DNA of 64,000 bases from Woeseiaceae bacterium (GCA_021773095.1 JAJFKR010000019.1:35512-99511); one strand, 5' to 3'; positions 1 through 11,341 are shown, numbered from the stretch's first letter. Numbers and translations are program-made. Notes: generated by a model from the letters alone, not told the origin.

Positions 1-1
1 T

Positions 2-940
2 CTTCCGGTGTCACGTCCGGGCTGGTTCATAACGCCGGCTTTGCAGTTCGACTACACTCGCTACGACCTCAAAGACACATTGCCGGGAGACGAAGACGAT
101 CCGACACGGTCGGTGCCGATCACAAGTCTTGACACCGGATTGATTCTAGAGCGCAGTATGAGTAATTCTGATCGCATCCAGACGATCGAACCGCGACTGT
201 TGTACGTGCATATCCCGCAGCGCGATCAGGACGGCTTGCCCGTCTTCGATACGATCAACCCCGATATCAACCTCGTACAATTGTTTCGAACAAACCGATA
301 CCTTGGCATCGACCGTATCGGTGACACCGATCATGTGAGTATCGGCATCACATCGCGCATTCTGGATATTTCGACGGGCCGCGAACTTTTTTCGGCGACC
401 ATTGGGCAGACCCGTTATTTGAGTGATCGCACAGTGACGCTGCCCGACACTCCGCTCACCACAACGGAATCCTCAGACTACATCGCGCAGTTGCGATTCT
501 CGCTGTACAAGAACGTCAACTTCGACTTCGGGCACCAATGGGGTTCGGGTACGGACAACACGACCAAATCTGAAGCGCGGCTGCAATATCGACCGGCCAA
601 TAACAAGGTCTTGAATCTGGCCTATCGATTCCGTCGTGACTCACTGGAGCAAGGTGATTTGTCATGGTCCTGGCCGTTAGCCAGTCGCTGGAATTTTGTC
701 GGTCGTTATAATTTCTCATTCCGTGATCAGGAAGTGCTCGAACAATTTTTCGGCCTTGAGTACGAGAGCTGCTGCTGGGGTCTGCGCCTGGTTTCGCGGC
801 GTCATATTTCGACTCGTGACGGAACTCGCGATTCAGCATTCGGTCTGCAATTAGTACTGAAAGGAATGACGAGCGTTGGCACAGCTGCTGACAAACTCCT
901 CGAACGTGGTATTCTTGGCTATTCTGCAGATCTCCGGTAG
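2..940 (+). CDS. lptD: LPS-assembly protein LptD, C-terminal part (5' end outside window)
   Basis: The open frame runs in from the left edge, so only the C-terminal ~312 residues are seen. LptD is the outer-membrane beta-barrel that, with LptE, inserts lipopolysaccharide into the outer leaflet. The visible part is rich in alternating strands (for example the stretch around LAYRFRRDSL) and holds the adjacent cysteine pair in ESCCWGLRL near residue 254, which matches the paired C-terminal cysteines of LptD used in its interdomain disulfides. It is followed after 6 bases by surA, the usual gammaproteobacterial neighbour and the chaperone that LptD itself needs. The GTG at base 8 is internal and is not a real start. 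Confidence 0.93.
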   Translation, partial: LPVSRPGWFITPALQFDYTRYDLKDTLPGDEDDPTRSVPITSLDTGLILERSMSNSDRIQTIEPRLLYVHIPQRDQDGLPVFDTINPDINLVQLFRTNRYLGIDRIGDTDHVSIGITSRILDISTGRELFSATIGQTRYLSDRTVTLPDTPLTTTESSDYIAQLRFSLYKNVNFDFGHQWGSGTDNTTKSEARLQYRPANNKVLNLAYRFRRDSLEQGDLSWSWPLASRWNFVGRYNFSFRDQEVLEQFFGLEYESCCWGLRLVSRRHISTRDGTRDSAFGLQLVLKGMTSVGTAADKLLERGILGYSADLR

Positions 941-946
941 TAAATT

Positions 947-2269
947 GTGTTAAAAATCAAAACCTTATGCGCATGCATCGCATTGGTCGCCGCGCCCGTA
1001 GTGGTCGCTGATGACGTTTCCGAGACAGACGAACCTGCCGGGAAGGGTGAGTTTCTCGACGGTATTGCCGCCGTCGTTAACGAAGGCGTCGTTCTCACCA
1101 GTCAGTTCGAGCGACAGATGGATGTCATCCGAAAACGTGCGGCCGACCAGGAAATGCAATTGCCGCCGGAGGATGTTCTTAAGGGGCAGATTCTCGAACG
1201 GCTGATCCTTACCGAGATTCAGATGCAGCGCGCCGGCCGGATTGGACTCACCAGTCAGATTTCTGATCAGTACATCAATGCGTCGATACAAAGAATCGCG
1301 GATCAGAACGGGATTCGTTTTGAAGACATGCCTGCGTTGTTGGCCAAGGACGGAATCGAATATGCCGAATTTCGCGCAGGCTTGCGTGAAGAACTGACGC
1401 TCAACGAACTGAAGAACATCGAGGTCGTGCGCAATATCCGCGTCTCCGAGCGCGAGATCGAACAGTGCATCGTCGATCTTGAAAATAATGTCGTCGTAAA
1501 TTCCGACTGGGAGCTTTCGCATATTCTGTTGACCATTCCGGAATCCGCAGATGCCAGCGTCGTCACGGCTATTCAGCAGAGTGCCGATGAAATTTATGCG
1601 CGCCTGATGGACAACGCGGATTTTCGCGAGCTGGCTGCACGCTACTCAAAAGGACGAACAGCGCTAGAGGGCGGGTCTTTGGGTTTGCTTCAGGGACAAC
1701 AGGTCCCCTCTATTTTCACAGAAGTGTTGAAGGACATGAAGGCCGGCGACATAACCGAACCCTTTCGAACCTCCAACAGTATTCATATCGTCAAAGTCGA
1801 CGACCTGCACAGTGCCGTGGAACGCAGCGAAATTGATCAGGCCAAGATTCGTCATATTTTGGTTTCGCCGAATGAAATCATTGACGATGCGACCGCGAAG
1901 CAACGCCTCGAAGATGCGCTCGGAAAAATAAAAGATGGCGAAGATTTCGCCGAACACGCGAAATTACTTTCCGACGATCCGGGCTCTGCCAATCTCGGCG
2001 GCGATTTGGGTTGGGCAGAAACTGAAAGCTTTGCGCCGGAGTTCAGGGCGACGGCCGATACGGCTGAAGTTGGCGTCATTAGCGAACCGTTTAGAACTCA
2101 GTTTGGCTGGCATATCCTCGAGGTCCTGGAACGGCGGGTTTACGACAACACCGAAGAACTCAAGGAGCGTAATTGCGTCGGCCGCATTCGCCTCAGCAAA
2201 CAGGAAGAAGAGACATTGCTGTGGCTGCAGCGCATGAGGGATGAGGCCTTCGTCGACGCTCGCATCTAG
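947..2269 (+). CDS. surA: Periplasmic chaperone / peptidyl-prolyl isomerase SurA
   Basis: SurA escorts unfolded outer-membrane proteins across the periplasm. The 440-residue product begins with a Sec signal peptide (hydrophobic core CACIALVAAPVVV), then an N-terminal chaperone domain to about residue 170, then two parvulin domains. The first contains WELSHILLTIP and GGSLGLL; the second contains IRHILVSPNE, GGDLGWAE and FGWHILEVLE. Length is close to the E. coli protein (428). The start is a GTG at 947, six bases after the lptD stop, which suggests translational coupling. It is the second gene of the lptD-surA-pdxA-rsmA-apaG-apaH series. Confidence 0.96.
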   Translation: MLKIKTLCACIALVAAPVVVADDVSETDEPAGKGEFLDGIAAVVNEGVVLTSQFERQMDVIRKRAADQEMQLPPEDVLKGQILERLILTEIQMQRAGRIGLTSQISDQYINASIQRIADQNGIRFEDMPALLAKDGIEYAEFRAGLREELTLNELKNIEVVRNIRVSEREIEQCIVDLENNVVVNSDWELSHILLTIPESADASVVTAIQQSADEIYARLMDNADFRELAARYSKGRTALEGGSLGLLQGQQVPSIFTEVLKDMKAGDITEPFRTSNSIHIVKVDDLHSAVERSEIDQAKIRHILVSPNEIIDDATAKQRLEDALGKIKDGEDFAEHAKLLSDDPGSANLGGDLGWAETESFAPEFRATADTAEVGVISEPFRTQFGWHILEVLERRVYDNTEELKERNCVGRIRLSKQEEETLLWLQRMRDEAFVDARI

Positions 2270-2271
2270 AT

Positions 2272-3174
2272 GTGGCGCTCAACAAGCCTCTCGTAGTCAC
2301 CGCCGGAGAGCCAGCCGGCATTGGTCCTGAGCTGTGTTCCAAGCTTGTGAATACGGAGTTCGCTGCCGACATCGTCGTTGTTGGCGATGCAGCGCTGATT
2401 GATGATCGTCTGCAAATCATCGACACACCGTTTCCTGTGCCCGTTGTATCCGGGCAGCCCGATCCTGCAAATGCACGGACCTTACTGGACGGACTGACGC
2501 TCGCCGCTACGGGCTGTGTTGAAGGTCGCTTTTCCGGGCTCGTAACCGCACCTCTTGCGAAAAGTGTCGTGGCTGATTCCGGTATTCCGTTCACCGGGCA
2601 CACGGAGTTTCTGGCCGATCTCCTAAACGTGGACTTACCGGTAATGTTGCTCGTTGCAGGAGAACTGCGAGTCGCACTGGCCAGTACCCACCTGGCTCTG
2701 CGCGAGGTACCTGACTTCATTACCCGGGAACGGCTGATTCGGGTTTTGCAGATTTTGCACGAGGATCTGCAGGTAAAATTCGGTATCGAGTCACCTGAAA
2801 TCGTGGTGTGCGGACTCAACCCGCACGCGGGCGAAAACGGCCACCTGGGATCTGAAGACGATGCCATCATCGCACCGGTTATCGAAGAGTTGTCGCAGGA
2901 AGGGATGAATTTGCGCGGCCCGTTGCCCGCGGACACAGCTTTTACTCCGGCCGCCGGAAGAAAGGATGCCGTACTTGCGATGTACCACGATCAGGGACTA
3001 CCCGTAGTCAAATATGCAGGCTTCGGACACGCTGTGAACGTCACTCTCGGGTTGCCCATCATTCGAACCTCGGTTGATCATGGCACGGCATTCGATATCG
3101 CCGGAACGGGCAAGGCCGATGAAGGAAGTCTTATCGCTGCGATCAAACTCGCAAGAGTCATGGCGTCAAACTAA
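2272..3174 (+). CDS. pdxA: 4-hydroxythreonine-4-phosphate dehydrogenase PdxA
   Basis: PdxA oxidises 4-phosphohydroxy-L-threonine in the pyridoxal 5'-phosphate pathway. The N-terminal TAGEPAGIGPE motif, the FTGHTEFLA motif and the metal-site segment MYHDQGLPVVKYAGF near residue 240 are all present. At 300 residues it is somewhat shorter than the E. coli enzyme (329). The GTG start at 2272 lies two bases after the surA stop, and its own stop overlaps the rsmA start in a TAATG junction. The conserved surA-pdxA-rsmA order supports the call; no odd features are seen. Confidence 0.95.
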   Translation: MALNKPLVVTAGEPAGIGPELCSKLVNTEFAADIVVVGDAALIDDRLQIIDTPFPVPVVSGQPDPANARTLLDGLTLAATGCVEGRFSGLVTAPLAKSVVADSGIPFTGHTEFLADLLNVDLPVMLLVAGELRVALASTHLALREVPDFITRERLIRVLQILHEDLQVKFGIESPEIVVCGLNPHAGENGHLGSEDDAIIAPVIEELSQEGMNLRGPLPADTAFTPAAGRKDAVLAMYHDQGLPVVKYAGFGHAVNVTLGLPIIRTSVDHGTAFDIAGTGKADEGSLIAAIKLARVMASN

Positions 3175-3956
3175 TGCCCGGTCACAAAGCACGCAAGCGT
3201 TTTGGCCAGCATTTCCTGATCGATACCGGTGTCATCGACGCGATACTGCGTGCCATCCACGCAAGCAAAGATGATGTTGTCGTCGAGATCGGTCCTGGTC
3301 AGGGAGCGATAACACAAGCTCTCGCTGCTGATGCGGGGCAATTGCACGCCGTCGAACTGGACCGTGATCTCGTCGGCCGTTTACGGCGACAGTACGCAGG
3401 CCACCAGACGGTCACCATCCATGAAGCGGATGCATTGTCCTTTGATTTTTCAACTCTGGGTGAGCGGCTGCGCATCGTCGGAAATCTTCCCTACAACATT
3501 TCCACACCGCTGTTATTTCACCTACTCAACTATCGCGACCGTATACTCGATATGCATTTCATGCTGCAAAAAGAAGTTGTCGACCGGATGGCAGCAGGCC
3601 CTGGCAGCAAAGCCTATGGCCGACTCGGCATCATGCTCGGCTGCCATCTGAATATCGAGTCTCTGTTCGACGTCGACAAATCTGCATTTGACCCACCACC
3701 CGAGGTTACATCTGCCGTTGTTCGGCTGGACCCGCTTCCTCCGGGGGCTTTCGACATCAGGGATGAAGCACTGCTGTCAAAGCTTGTGACCAATGCATTC
3801 ATGAAACGCCGCAAGACGATCCGCAATTCACTAAAGGATCACGTCGAAATCGCCGACCTGGAATTGGTGGGCATCGATCCTGGCTTGCGCCCAGAGCAAA
3901 TCAGTATCGCAAAATACGTCGAACTCAGTAACCATATGGCGAGTTCCTTACGTTAG
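3174..3956 (+). CDS. rsmA: 16S rRNA dimethyladenosine transferase RsmA (KsgA)
   Basis: RsmA dimethylates two adjacent adenines near the 3' end of 16S rRNA, a late small-subunit assembly step. The N-terminal RKRFGQHFLID motif, the SAM-binding VVEIGPGQGAIT segment near residue 36 and the catalytic NLPYNIS motif near residue 104 are diagnostic. The C-terminal helical domain contains FMKRRKTIRNSL. At 260 residues it has normal family length. Its ATG overlaps the pdxA stop by one base (TAATG), indicating translational coupling. Confidence 0.97.
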   Translation: MPGHKARKRFGQHFLIDTGVIDAILRAIHASKDDVVVEIGPGQGAITQALAADAGQLHAVELDRDLVGRLRRQYAGHQTVTIHEADALSFDFSTLGERLRIVGNLPYNISTPLLFHLLNYRDRILDMHFMLQKEVVDRMAAGPGSKAYGRLGIMLGCHLNIESLFDVDKSAFDPPPEVTSAVVRLDPLPPGAFDIRDEALLSKLVTNAFMKRRKTIRNSLKDHVEIADLELVGIDPGLRPEQISIAKYVELSNHMASSLR

Positions 3957-3965
3957 AATGTCGTG

Positions 3966-4346
3966 ATGAAAGAGATTCAGTGCAATATTCGAATTCAGGT
4001 GGGGACCAGCTATATTGACGATCAGTCAGAGCCGGACTCGGATCGCTACGTATTCGCATATACGATAACCATATCGAACAGCGGTGACGTCGCAGCACAG
4101 TTGATCAGTCGCCACTGGATCATTACCGATGCGAACGGCAAAGTGCAGGAAGTTAACGGCGACGGCGTCGTCGGCGAACAGCCCTATCTAAAACCCGGAG
4201 AGGAATTTCGCTACTCCAGTGGTGCCGTTCTTGAAACACCGGTCGGCGCCATGCAGGGCCTTTATCGAATGGAGACTGACGACGGCGCCAGCTTTGATGC
4301 GCTGATCGCACCTTTCACTCTCGCAGTCCCCGGACTGCTGCACTAG
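3966..4346 (+). CDS. apaG: ApaG protein
   Basis: ApaG is a small fibronectin-type-III-like beta protein of poorly defined function; Salmonella mutants (corD) alter cobalt and magnesium fluxes. The family signature is clear: YVFAYTITISNSGDVAAQL, SRHWIITDANG and the GVVGEQPYLKPGEEFRYSSG segment. The frame also allows a GTG at 3963, but the ATG at 3966 is preferred. It lies 9 bases after rsmA and 11 bases before apaH, as in E. coli, so it should be read on the same transcript. Confidence 0.95.
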   Translation: MKEIQCNIRIQVGTSYIDDQSEPDSDRYVFAYTITISNSGDVAAQLISRHWIITDANGKVQEVNGDGVVGEQPYLKPGEEFRYSSGAVLETPVGAMQGLYRMETDDGASFDALIAPFTLAVPGLLH

Positions 4347-4357
4347 GCGAGCCTGCC

Positions 4358-5173
4358 GTGGCCGTTTACGCGATCGGCGACATACAAGGTTGCTACGACC
4401 CGTTCCGCCGGCTTCTGGATGCGATTGACTTTGACCCGTCGGACGACACACTCTGGCTGTGTGGGGACCTCGTTAATCGGGGCCCGAAGTCGTTAAAAAC
4501 ATTGCGCTTTGTCAAAAGTCTCGGCGATTCTTCGATTACGGTGTTGGGCAATCATGATTTGCATTTGCTGGCGCTTTCGGCCGATGCCGTGCACTTTGGC
4601 AAGCGCTTCGGCTCTCTCGAAAAGCTCATCAATGCGCCCGATGCTGACGAGCTTTGCGATTGGTTGCGACATCGGCCACTGGCACATTACGACGACTCGC
4701 TGGACACTTTGTTGGTACATGCTGGTACGCACCCGGAATGGAGCGTGAAGAAAACCCTCGCTCGCGCCGCTGAAGTTGAGCAAGAGCTGCGACACGGTGA
4801 TCACGAAACGCTGCTTGGAAAAATGTACGGTAATACGCCGAATAGCTGGTCGGGGAAGCTGAGTGGCTACAAACGTTTGCGGTTTATCATAAATTGCCTC
4901 ACGCGCATGCGGATGATCACGGTAGGCAACAAGCTTAATTTCACCCACAACGGTTCACCATGGCGGGCGCGGAAGAATCTGCTGCCGTGGTACATGGCGG
5001 AGAAACCGGCGACGGCTGAAACACGCGTCGTATTTGGTCACTGGTCACAGCTGGGGCTTGTCGTGTTACCGAATCTCGTCAGTCTCGACACGGGTTGCGT
5101 CTGGGGCCGACAACTGACGGCGGTGCGTCTGGACAAGCGTATTCCGCGCGTTATTCAGGTGGAGGGGGAGTAG
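4358..5173 (+). CDS. apaH: Bis(5'-nucleosyl)-tetraphosphatase, symmetrical (ApaH)
   Basis: ApaH hydrolyses Ap4A to two ADP and also decaps Np4-capped RNA. It is a calcineurin-like metallophosphoesterase: metal-binding motifs GDIQGCYD (residue ~7), GDLVNRGPKSL (~36) and GNHDLHLLAL (~63) occur in the expected order, with a late VFGHWSQLG histidine motif. Length (271) fits the family (E. coli 280). It starts with GTG at 4358 and is the last gene of the lptD-to-apaH series. In E. coli folA follows directly; here folA lies about 2 kb further on, on the opposite strand. Confidence 0.96.
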   Translation: MAVYAIGDIQGCYDPFRRLLDAIDFDPSDDTLWLCGDLVNRGPKSLKTLRFVKSLGDSSITVLGNHDLHLLALSADAVHFGKRFGSLEKLINAPDADELCDWLRHRPLAHYDDSLDTLLVHAGTHPEWSVKKTLARAAEVEQELRHGDHETLLGKMYGNTPNSWSGKLSGYKRLRFIINCLTRMRMITVGNKLNFTHNGSPWRARKNLLPWYMAEKPATAETRVVFGHWSQLGLVVLPNLVSLDTGCVWGRQLTAVRLDKRIPRVIQVEGE

Positions 5174-5225
5174 GAAAATGCGACTTAACTCATTGATTTA
5201 TAATGGCTTATTGACTTTTTTTCGT

Positions 5226-5231
5226 ATATAA
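5226..5231 (+). promoter_or_regulatory. Possible -10 box upstream of the broken HNH gene
   Basis: The AT-rich gap between apaH and the HNH pseudogene contains TATAAT about 35 bases before the ATG at 5264, followed by an AAGGAAG ribosome-binding site just before the start. No good -35 hexamer is seen at 17 bases, so this is a weak prediction. Confidence 0.3.
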
Positions 5232-5263
5232 TTACAGGTCTCATTCCCCCACAAGGAAGTGCC

Positions 5264-6310
5264 ATGAAACCTGCCAATAACCTCCTTCCAATCGATGATC
5301 TCGACCGGGCCATCGTCAATCTGTCAGCTCGCATTAACGCCGCCACTTACGAATTGCTCGTACTCATTCGCGAGTTCGACGAGCGCGCCGGCTGGCTGAA
5401 GTGGGGCCTTGGTAATTGCGCCGAGTGGCTGCACTATCGCTGCGATTTCTCCATGAACGCTTCACGCGAGAAAGTCCGGGTGGCGGGCACTCGCAATGAA
5501 ACGGAACTCGTGTCATTTGCGTTGACGACAACGACGGCTCGAGTTGAAGAACGTTGCCGGGAGCTGCGTTGTGGAACTGTGGATTCACTCGATGACGCTC
5601 AGCGGGCTTTTGCCAATCGATCACTCCGAGTGAATCGAGATGCCGAGCGTGGAACGATGACGATCACCATTGAGCTTCCAACGGAGACTGGTGAGCTGGT
5701 AGCAAAGGCCATCGACAAGGCACGCGATGATTCCACACCGAAAGCGGAGTTTGTCGATGAGTCCTGGTCAGCCCGGCAGGCCGACGCGCTGGTATCGATG
5801 GCTTGTAGGAGCGCGCCTTGCGCGCGATTCCGCCCATGACCTCTGCCAGTAACGAGATCTCGAGCAGCCTAACGGCTGCCGCTACGCTTCGCGCGCTGGG
5901 CGCGCTCCTACAAACCTCCCCATTTAAAGCGTCAAACGACTCTGTTGTGACGGTCGAACGGCTGCTCATTTCCCGGCTGCCACCACGTACGCTTTGTCGA
6001 TGCCCATCATATACAGCACTGGTCGGCCGGTGGTGAGACAAGCCTCGATAACCTGATGTTGCTGTGTTCGCAGCACCATAAACTCATTCACGAGGGCGGT
6101 TTTAGCATCGAGCGTGACTACCAGGATAAATGGTTCTTCAAACGCCCGGACGGACGGGCCGTTCCGGCTTGCGGTTACAGCACAAAAGATACTATCGATG
6201 ATGACGATGAGAACCTTTCCGATCTGATCAACAATCCCCCCGCTGGGGGATTATTGACCGGGATGAAAACTTTCGTTTCGGAACCGTCGCCACCGGTTTA
6301 TTGGCATTAA
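5264..6310 (+). pseudogene. DUF222/13E12-type HNH endonuclease gene, broken by a REPIN and a deletion
   Basis: Two halves of one gene remain. Bases 5264-5803 encode the DUF222 domain (for example EWLHYRCDFSMNAS and SWSARQADALVSMA). The frame then enters a REP element and stops at 5837-5839. Beyond the repeat, frame 3 carries VKRLCCDG (from 5931), typical of the segment before the HNH domain. Frame 2 then gives RSNGCSFPGCHHVRF and DAHHIQHWSAGGETSLDN (5951-6055), the HNH motif, running into LLCSQHHKLIHEGG and ending at 6310. About 40 residues between VKRLCCDG and the HNH motif appear missing, with a frame change. The intact family is a probable HNH nuclease, often phage or mobile-element linked. 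The coordinates span both halves. Confidence 0.8.
5804..5912. repeat. REPIN (paired inverted REP elements) inside the HNH gene
   Basis: The left arm at 5804-5827 starts TGTAGGAGCGCGCC and the right arm at 5889-5912 is its near-exact inverse complement ending GGCGCGCTCCTACA. Between them lies a smaller hairpin (GCAGCC...GGCTGC, about 5863-5880). The outer sequence matches the TGTAGGAGC class of REP elements known from pseudomonads, which move as inverted pairs with RAYT transposases. The same family appears at 39991-40127. Here it interrupts the DUF222/HNH frame directly after the codons for VSMA. Confidence 0.85.
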
Positions 6311-6566
6311 CACAACCTCGCCAAGCCACTTTTCCTGAAGTTTTGTACGTCCGCTTGGCTGCGGTTTCAGATTATCCTCGGGAGACAATGACGATAAATA
6401 CAGTTGCAGTAGGAGCAGCAATCTGTAACGACTATTCCGCGGTAACGGCGCTGAGGGGCAGCAATACCGCCGAAAGCAATCGCAGAAGTGCTAGTATCTT
6501 GCCAGCAGCGGCAGGCTGCAGATGACCCAAGGCAGACATTAGCCATCTACTTGATCCGATCCTGAT
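6311..6566. other. Non-coding gap after the broken HNH gene
   Basis: About 250 bases between the end of the HNH remnant and the membrane protein. A 74-codon frame is open here but shows no recognisable motif and no convincing ribosome-binding site, so it is not called. No repeat or terminator is apparent. Confidence 0.5.
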
Positions 6567-7058
6567 TTGGACCACGAAAGGGCACGATTTGTGACAAGAC
6601 CACTGAAAGAGTACGCGTTAGCTGCCGAAATTATCGGGGCAATTGCCGTTGTAATTTCACTTATCTATGTGGGTGTCAGCGTCAACCAGAATACGAATGC
6701 AGTAATGGTTTCGAACCATCAAGCATTAGTTGCTTTGGATCAGGCTACGACCGATTGGTTCAAAGATCCTGATTTCGCTGCGACTCACATAGTTGCTATG
6801 GATGACGTCACCAAATTGTCAGCCGTGCAACAGGCTCAGTTCACCTCGTACCTTGCCGACAAGTTCAATGCTTGGGAATTTGCATTTCTCACCCATGAAA
6901 GCGGAATGATGGAAGACAATATTTGGCAAGGTTGGGACGGTCACTACCGGACGCTGCTGCAACAGTCAGGAGGCCGATGGTTTTGGGGTGAGGGGCGAGA
7001 GGGTTTCTCACCTGCTTTCATAACCTATTTGGATTCGATATTGCCTGCTGCGGAATAG
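6567..7058 (+). CDS. Membrane-anchored protein of unknown function
   Basis: The family is not recognised. The 163-residue frame has one strongly hydrophobic segment at about residues 17-39 (AAEIIGAIAVVISLIYVGVSV), followed by a soluble part rich in aromatic residues (FNAWEFAFLTHESGMMEDNIWQ in two overlapping stretches, then WDGHYRTLL and GGRWFWGEGREGF). This looks like a single-pass inner-membrane protein with a C-terminal domain. The TTG at 6567 is the longest start; a GTG at 6591, just before TRPLKEYAL, is equally possible. It stands alone between the decayed HNH gene and folA, so it may belong to the same accessory patch. Confidence 0.65.
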   Translation: MDHERARFVTRPLKEYALAAEIIGAIAVVISLIYVGVSVNQNTNAVMVSNHQALVALDQATTDWFKDPDFAATHIVAMDDVTKLSAVQQAQFTSYLADKFNAWEFAFLTHESGMMEDNIWQGWDGHYRTLLQQSGGRWFWGEGREGFSPAFITYLDSILPAAE

Positions 7059-7126
7059 TCCTTTGGCCGAACTACGTCCTTCACCGATGCTGATACCGAC
7101 CGGCCGCTAACGAAAAATGCTGTCAC

Positions 7127-7609
7127 TCAAACCCGCTCATAGGTCCTGAACTCAAACGCGAATTCATTCGCCCCACCCGCAGCAAATCCCTCTCTGTCGA
7201 CCAACTCCCAACTGTCTGCATCGATAACAGGAAAAAAAGCATCACCGTCAATCTCCGTTTGCACACGAGTAACGTGCAAGCGCCCCGCTTTCGGCAGGAA
7301 TAAATCGTAGATCTGACCTCCACCAATGATCATGATCTCTTCCGCATCACCGGCAACAGCCAGAGCAGCGGCGGGAGAATCAACAACATCACAACCCTTT
7401 GCCGTGAAGCCTCGCTGCCGCGAAATGACGATGTTTTGCCGCCCCGGTAAAGGACGACCAATGGACTCCCATGTCAGACGCCCCATTACGATGGGTTTGC
7501 CCATCGTCAGTTGCTTAAAGCGCTTAAGGTCATCCGATATTTTCCACGGCAGTTCGCCCTGTACGCCGATTACGTTGTTCGCCGAGGCCGCGACGATAAT
7601 ACTGATCAT
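7127..7609 (-). CDS. folA: Dihydrofolate reductase
   Basis: FolA reduces dihydrofolate to tetrahydrofolate with NADPH and so regenerates the cofactor oxidised by ThyA next door. The 160-residue product shows the classical order: MISIIVAASANNVIG at the N-terminus, GELPWKISDDLKRFK (with the catalytic acid in WKISDD), MGRLTWESIGRPLPGR and MIIGGGQIYDLFL. Length equals the E. coli enzyme (159). It is the last gene of a compact minus-strand lgt-thyA-folA series, 11 bases after thyA. Functional coupling of thyA and folA is obvious; lgt in front is also the E. coli arrangement. Confidence 0.97.
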   Translation of the reverse strand: MISIIVAASANNVIGVQGELPWKISDDLKRFKQLTMGKPIVMGRLTWESIGRPLPGRQNIVISRQRGFTAKGCDVVDSPAAALAVAGDAEEIMIIGGGQIYDLFLPKAGRLHVTRVQTEIDGDAFFPVIDADSWELVDREGFAAGGANEFAFEFRTYERV

Positions 7610-7620
7610 GACGATTCCAG

Positions 7621-8415
7621 CTAGACCGCGACAGCGGCTTTGATGTGCGGGTGCGATTCATAGTTGAGGATCTCAAAATCCTCATATTGGTAATCGAAAA
7701 TACTCTCGGGCCGTCGTTTGATGGCCAACCGCGGTAACGCCAGCGGTTCACGGCCCAGTTGCTCGTCAGCCTGCTCCAGATGATTGGAATACAGGTGGCA
7801 GTCACCACCCGTCCAGACGAAATCGCCCACTGCGAGATCCGCCTGCTGTGCCAGCATATGCGTTAGCAAAGCGTAGGACGCGATATTGAATGGCACACCG
7901 AGAAAAATGTCACAGCTGCGCTGGTACAACTGGCAGGACAGCTTGCCACCGGCAACGTAAAACTGAAACAGGCAATGACAGGGAGGCAAGGCCATATTCT
8001 CGATCTCGGCGACGTTCCAGGCGCTGAGCATGATGCGCCTCGAGTCCGGCGTCTCGCGAAGTTGCTGCACGATCTGCGAGACCTGGTCAACAGAGCGGCC
8101 GTCGGGTGTTGGCCAGTTTCGCCATTGCACGCCGTACACCGGTCCGAGGTCACCGTTTTCGTCCGCCCAGTCATCCCAGATCGATACGCCATTCTCTTTG
8201 AGGTAACGGATATTACTGTCGCCTGTAAGAAACCAGAGAAGCTCGTGAATGATTGATCGCAGGTGCAGTTTCTTGGTGGTTACGAGCGGGAACCCCTCGC
8301 TCAGATCAAAACGCATCTGGTGACCAAACACGCTAACCGTACCGGTACCCGTACGATCACCTTTGACCGTGCCGTTATCGCGCACGTGGCGCATGAGATC
8401 GAGGTACTGCTGCAT
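7621..8415 (-). CDS. thyA: Thymidylate synthase ThyA
   Basis: ThyA methylates dUMP to dTMP using 5,10-methylenetetrahydrofolate, releasing dihydrofolate for FolA. The 264-residue length is identical to the E. coli enzyme. Visible motifs are [19 protein letters not shown] near the N-terminus, the catalytic cysteine in [12 protein letters not shown] near residue 146, the [17 protein letters not shown] segment and the [10 protein letters not shown] dUMP-binding segment. It starts one base after the lgt stop, and folA follows after 11 bases. Confidence 0.98.
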   Translation of the reverse strand: MQQYLDLMRHVRDNGTVKGDRTGTGTVSVFGHQMRFDLSEGFPLVTTKKLHLRSIIHELLWFLTGDSNIRYLKENGVSIWDDWADENGDLGPVYGVQWRNWPTPDGRSVDQVSQIVQQLRETPDSRRIMLSAWNVAEIENMALPPCHCLFQFYVAGGKLSCQLYQRSCDIFLGVPFNIASYALLTHMLAQQADLAVGDFVWTGGDCHLYSNHLEQADEQLGREPLALPRLAIKRRPESIFDYQYEDFEILNYESHPHIKAAVAV

Positions 8416-8416
8416 T

Positions 8417-9196
8417 TCAGGCCTTTACGTCCGCCCGATACGCCATCACCACCAGTATCAGGCCGGCCAGAATCATCGGCGCACTCAGGATTTGCCCCAT
8501 CGTGACCCACCCGAGCGCAAGGTAGTCGAGATGCGCGTCCGGCACCCGGTAGAACTCGACCATGAAGCGGAAGATGCCGTAGAACATCAGGAACATGCCC
8601 GAAACGGCGAGATAGGGGCGCGGCTTCGCCGAATAAATCCACAGGATCGCAAACAGCACGAAGCCCTCAAGTATCGCCTCGTAGAGCTGCGATGCGTGCA
8701 CCGAGACGCCGTTTACGATAAACGACCATGCAACATCCGTCGGTTTCCCCCAGAGCTCGCCATTAATGAAATTTCCGATACGACCGAAACCCAGCCCCAG
8801 TGGAACAATGGGCGCGACAAAATCCGTCATGCGCCAGATTGAGTGGCCGAGTTTGCGCCCGTACAACCACATCGCCGTCATAACGCCGGCCAATCCACCG
8901 TGAAACGACATGCCGCCCTGCGTGATCTTGAAGAGGTACAGCGGGTCGCTGACGAGCTGATCCCAGCCGTAGACAATCGCGTAACCGATCCGTCCGCCGA
9001 GAATCACGCCCAACATGCCGTAGAACAGCAGGTCATCGACCTGTTCGGAGTTGACGGGGGAATCACTGCGATTGCAACGACGTTTTGCTAGCCACCAGGC
9101 CAGCAGGAAGGCGACAACGTACATCAGCCCGTACCAGCGTACTTTGACAGGTCCGAGCGCAAAAATGATCGGATCGATCTCTGGAAATGTCAGCAT
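8417..9196 (-). CDS. lgt: Prolipoprotein diacylglyceryl transferase Lgt
   Basis: Lgt transfers diacylglycerol from phosphatidylglycerol to the lipobox cysteine of prolipoproteins, the first step of lipoprotein maturation at the inner membrane. The 259-residue product has about seven hydrophobic segments and the family motifs [26 protein letters not shown] and the Lgt signature [17 protein letters not shown]. It is the first gene of the lgt-thyA-folA series and is divergent from the yyaL-like gene, with the promoter region for both in 9197-9284. Confidence 0.97.
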   Translation of the reverse strand: MLTFPEIDPIIFALGPVKVRWYGLMYVVAFLLAWWLAKRRCNRSDSPVNSEQVDDLLFYGMLGVILGGRIGYAIVYGWDQLVSDPLYLFKITQGGMSFHGGLAGVMTAMWLYGRKLGHSIWRMTDFVAPIVPLGLGFGRIGNFINGELWGKPTDVAWSFIVNGVSVHASQLYEAILEGFVLFAILWIYSAKPRPYLAVSGMFLMFYGIFRFMVEFYRVPDAHLDYLALGWVTMGQILSAPMILAGLILVVMAYRADVKA

Positions 9197-9284
9197 GAAA
9201 CCCTGCTAGTCGTCGACGGAAGACGAGTATCATAGTCAGTTTCCAGGGCGCGTCATAGTGGCCGCTGCAAAAGGAAGCTCAATA

Positions 9285-11341
<2,057 letters not shown>

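Noticed and set aside
6301..6525. 74-codon frame after the broken HNH gene
   Set aside because: No recognisable motif, no convincing ribosome-binding site and low-quality composition.
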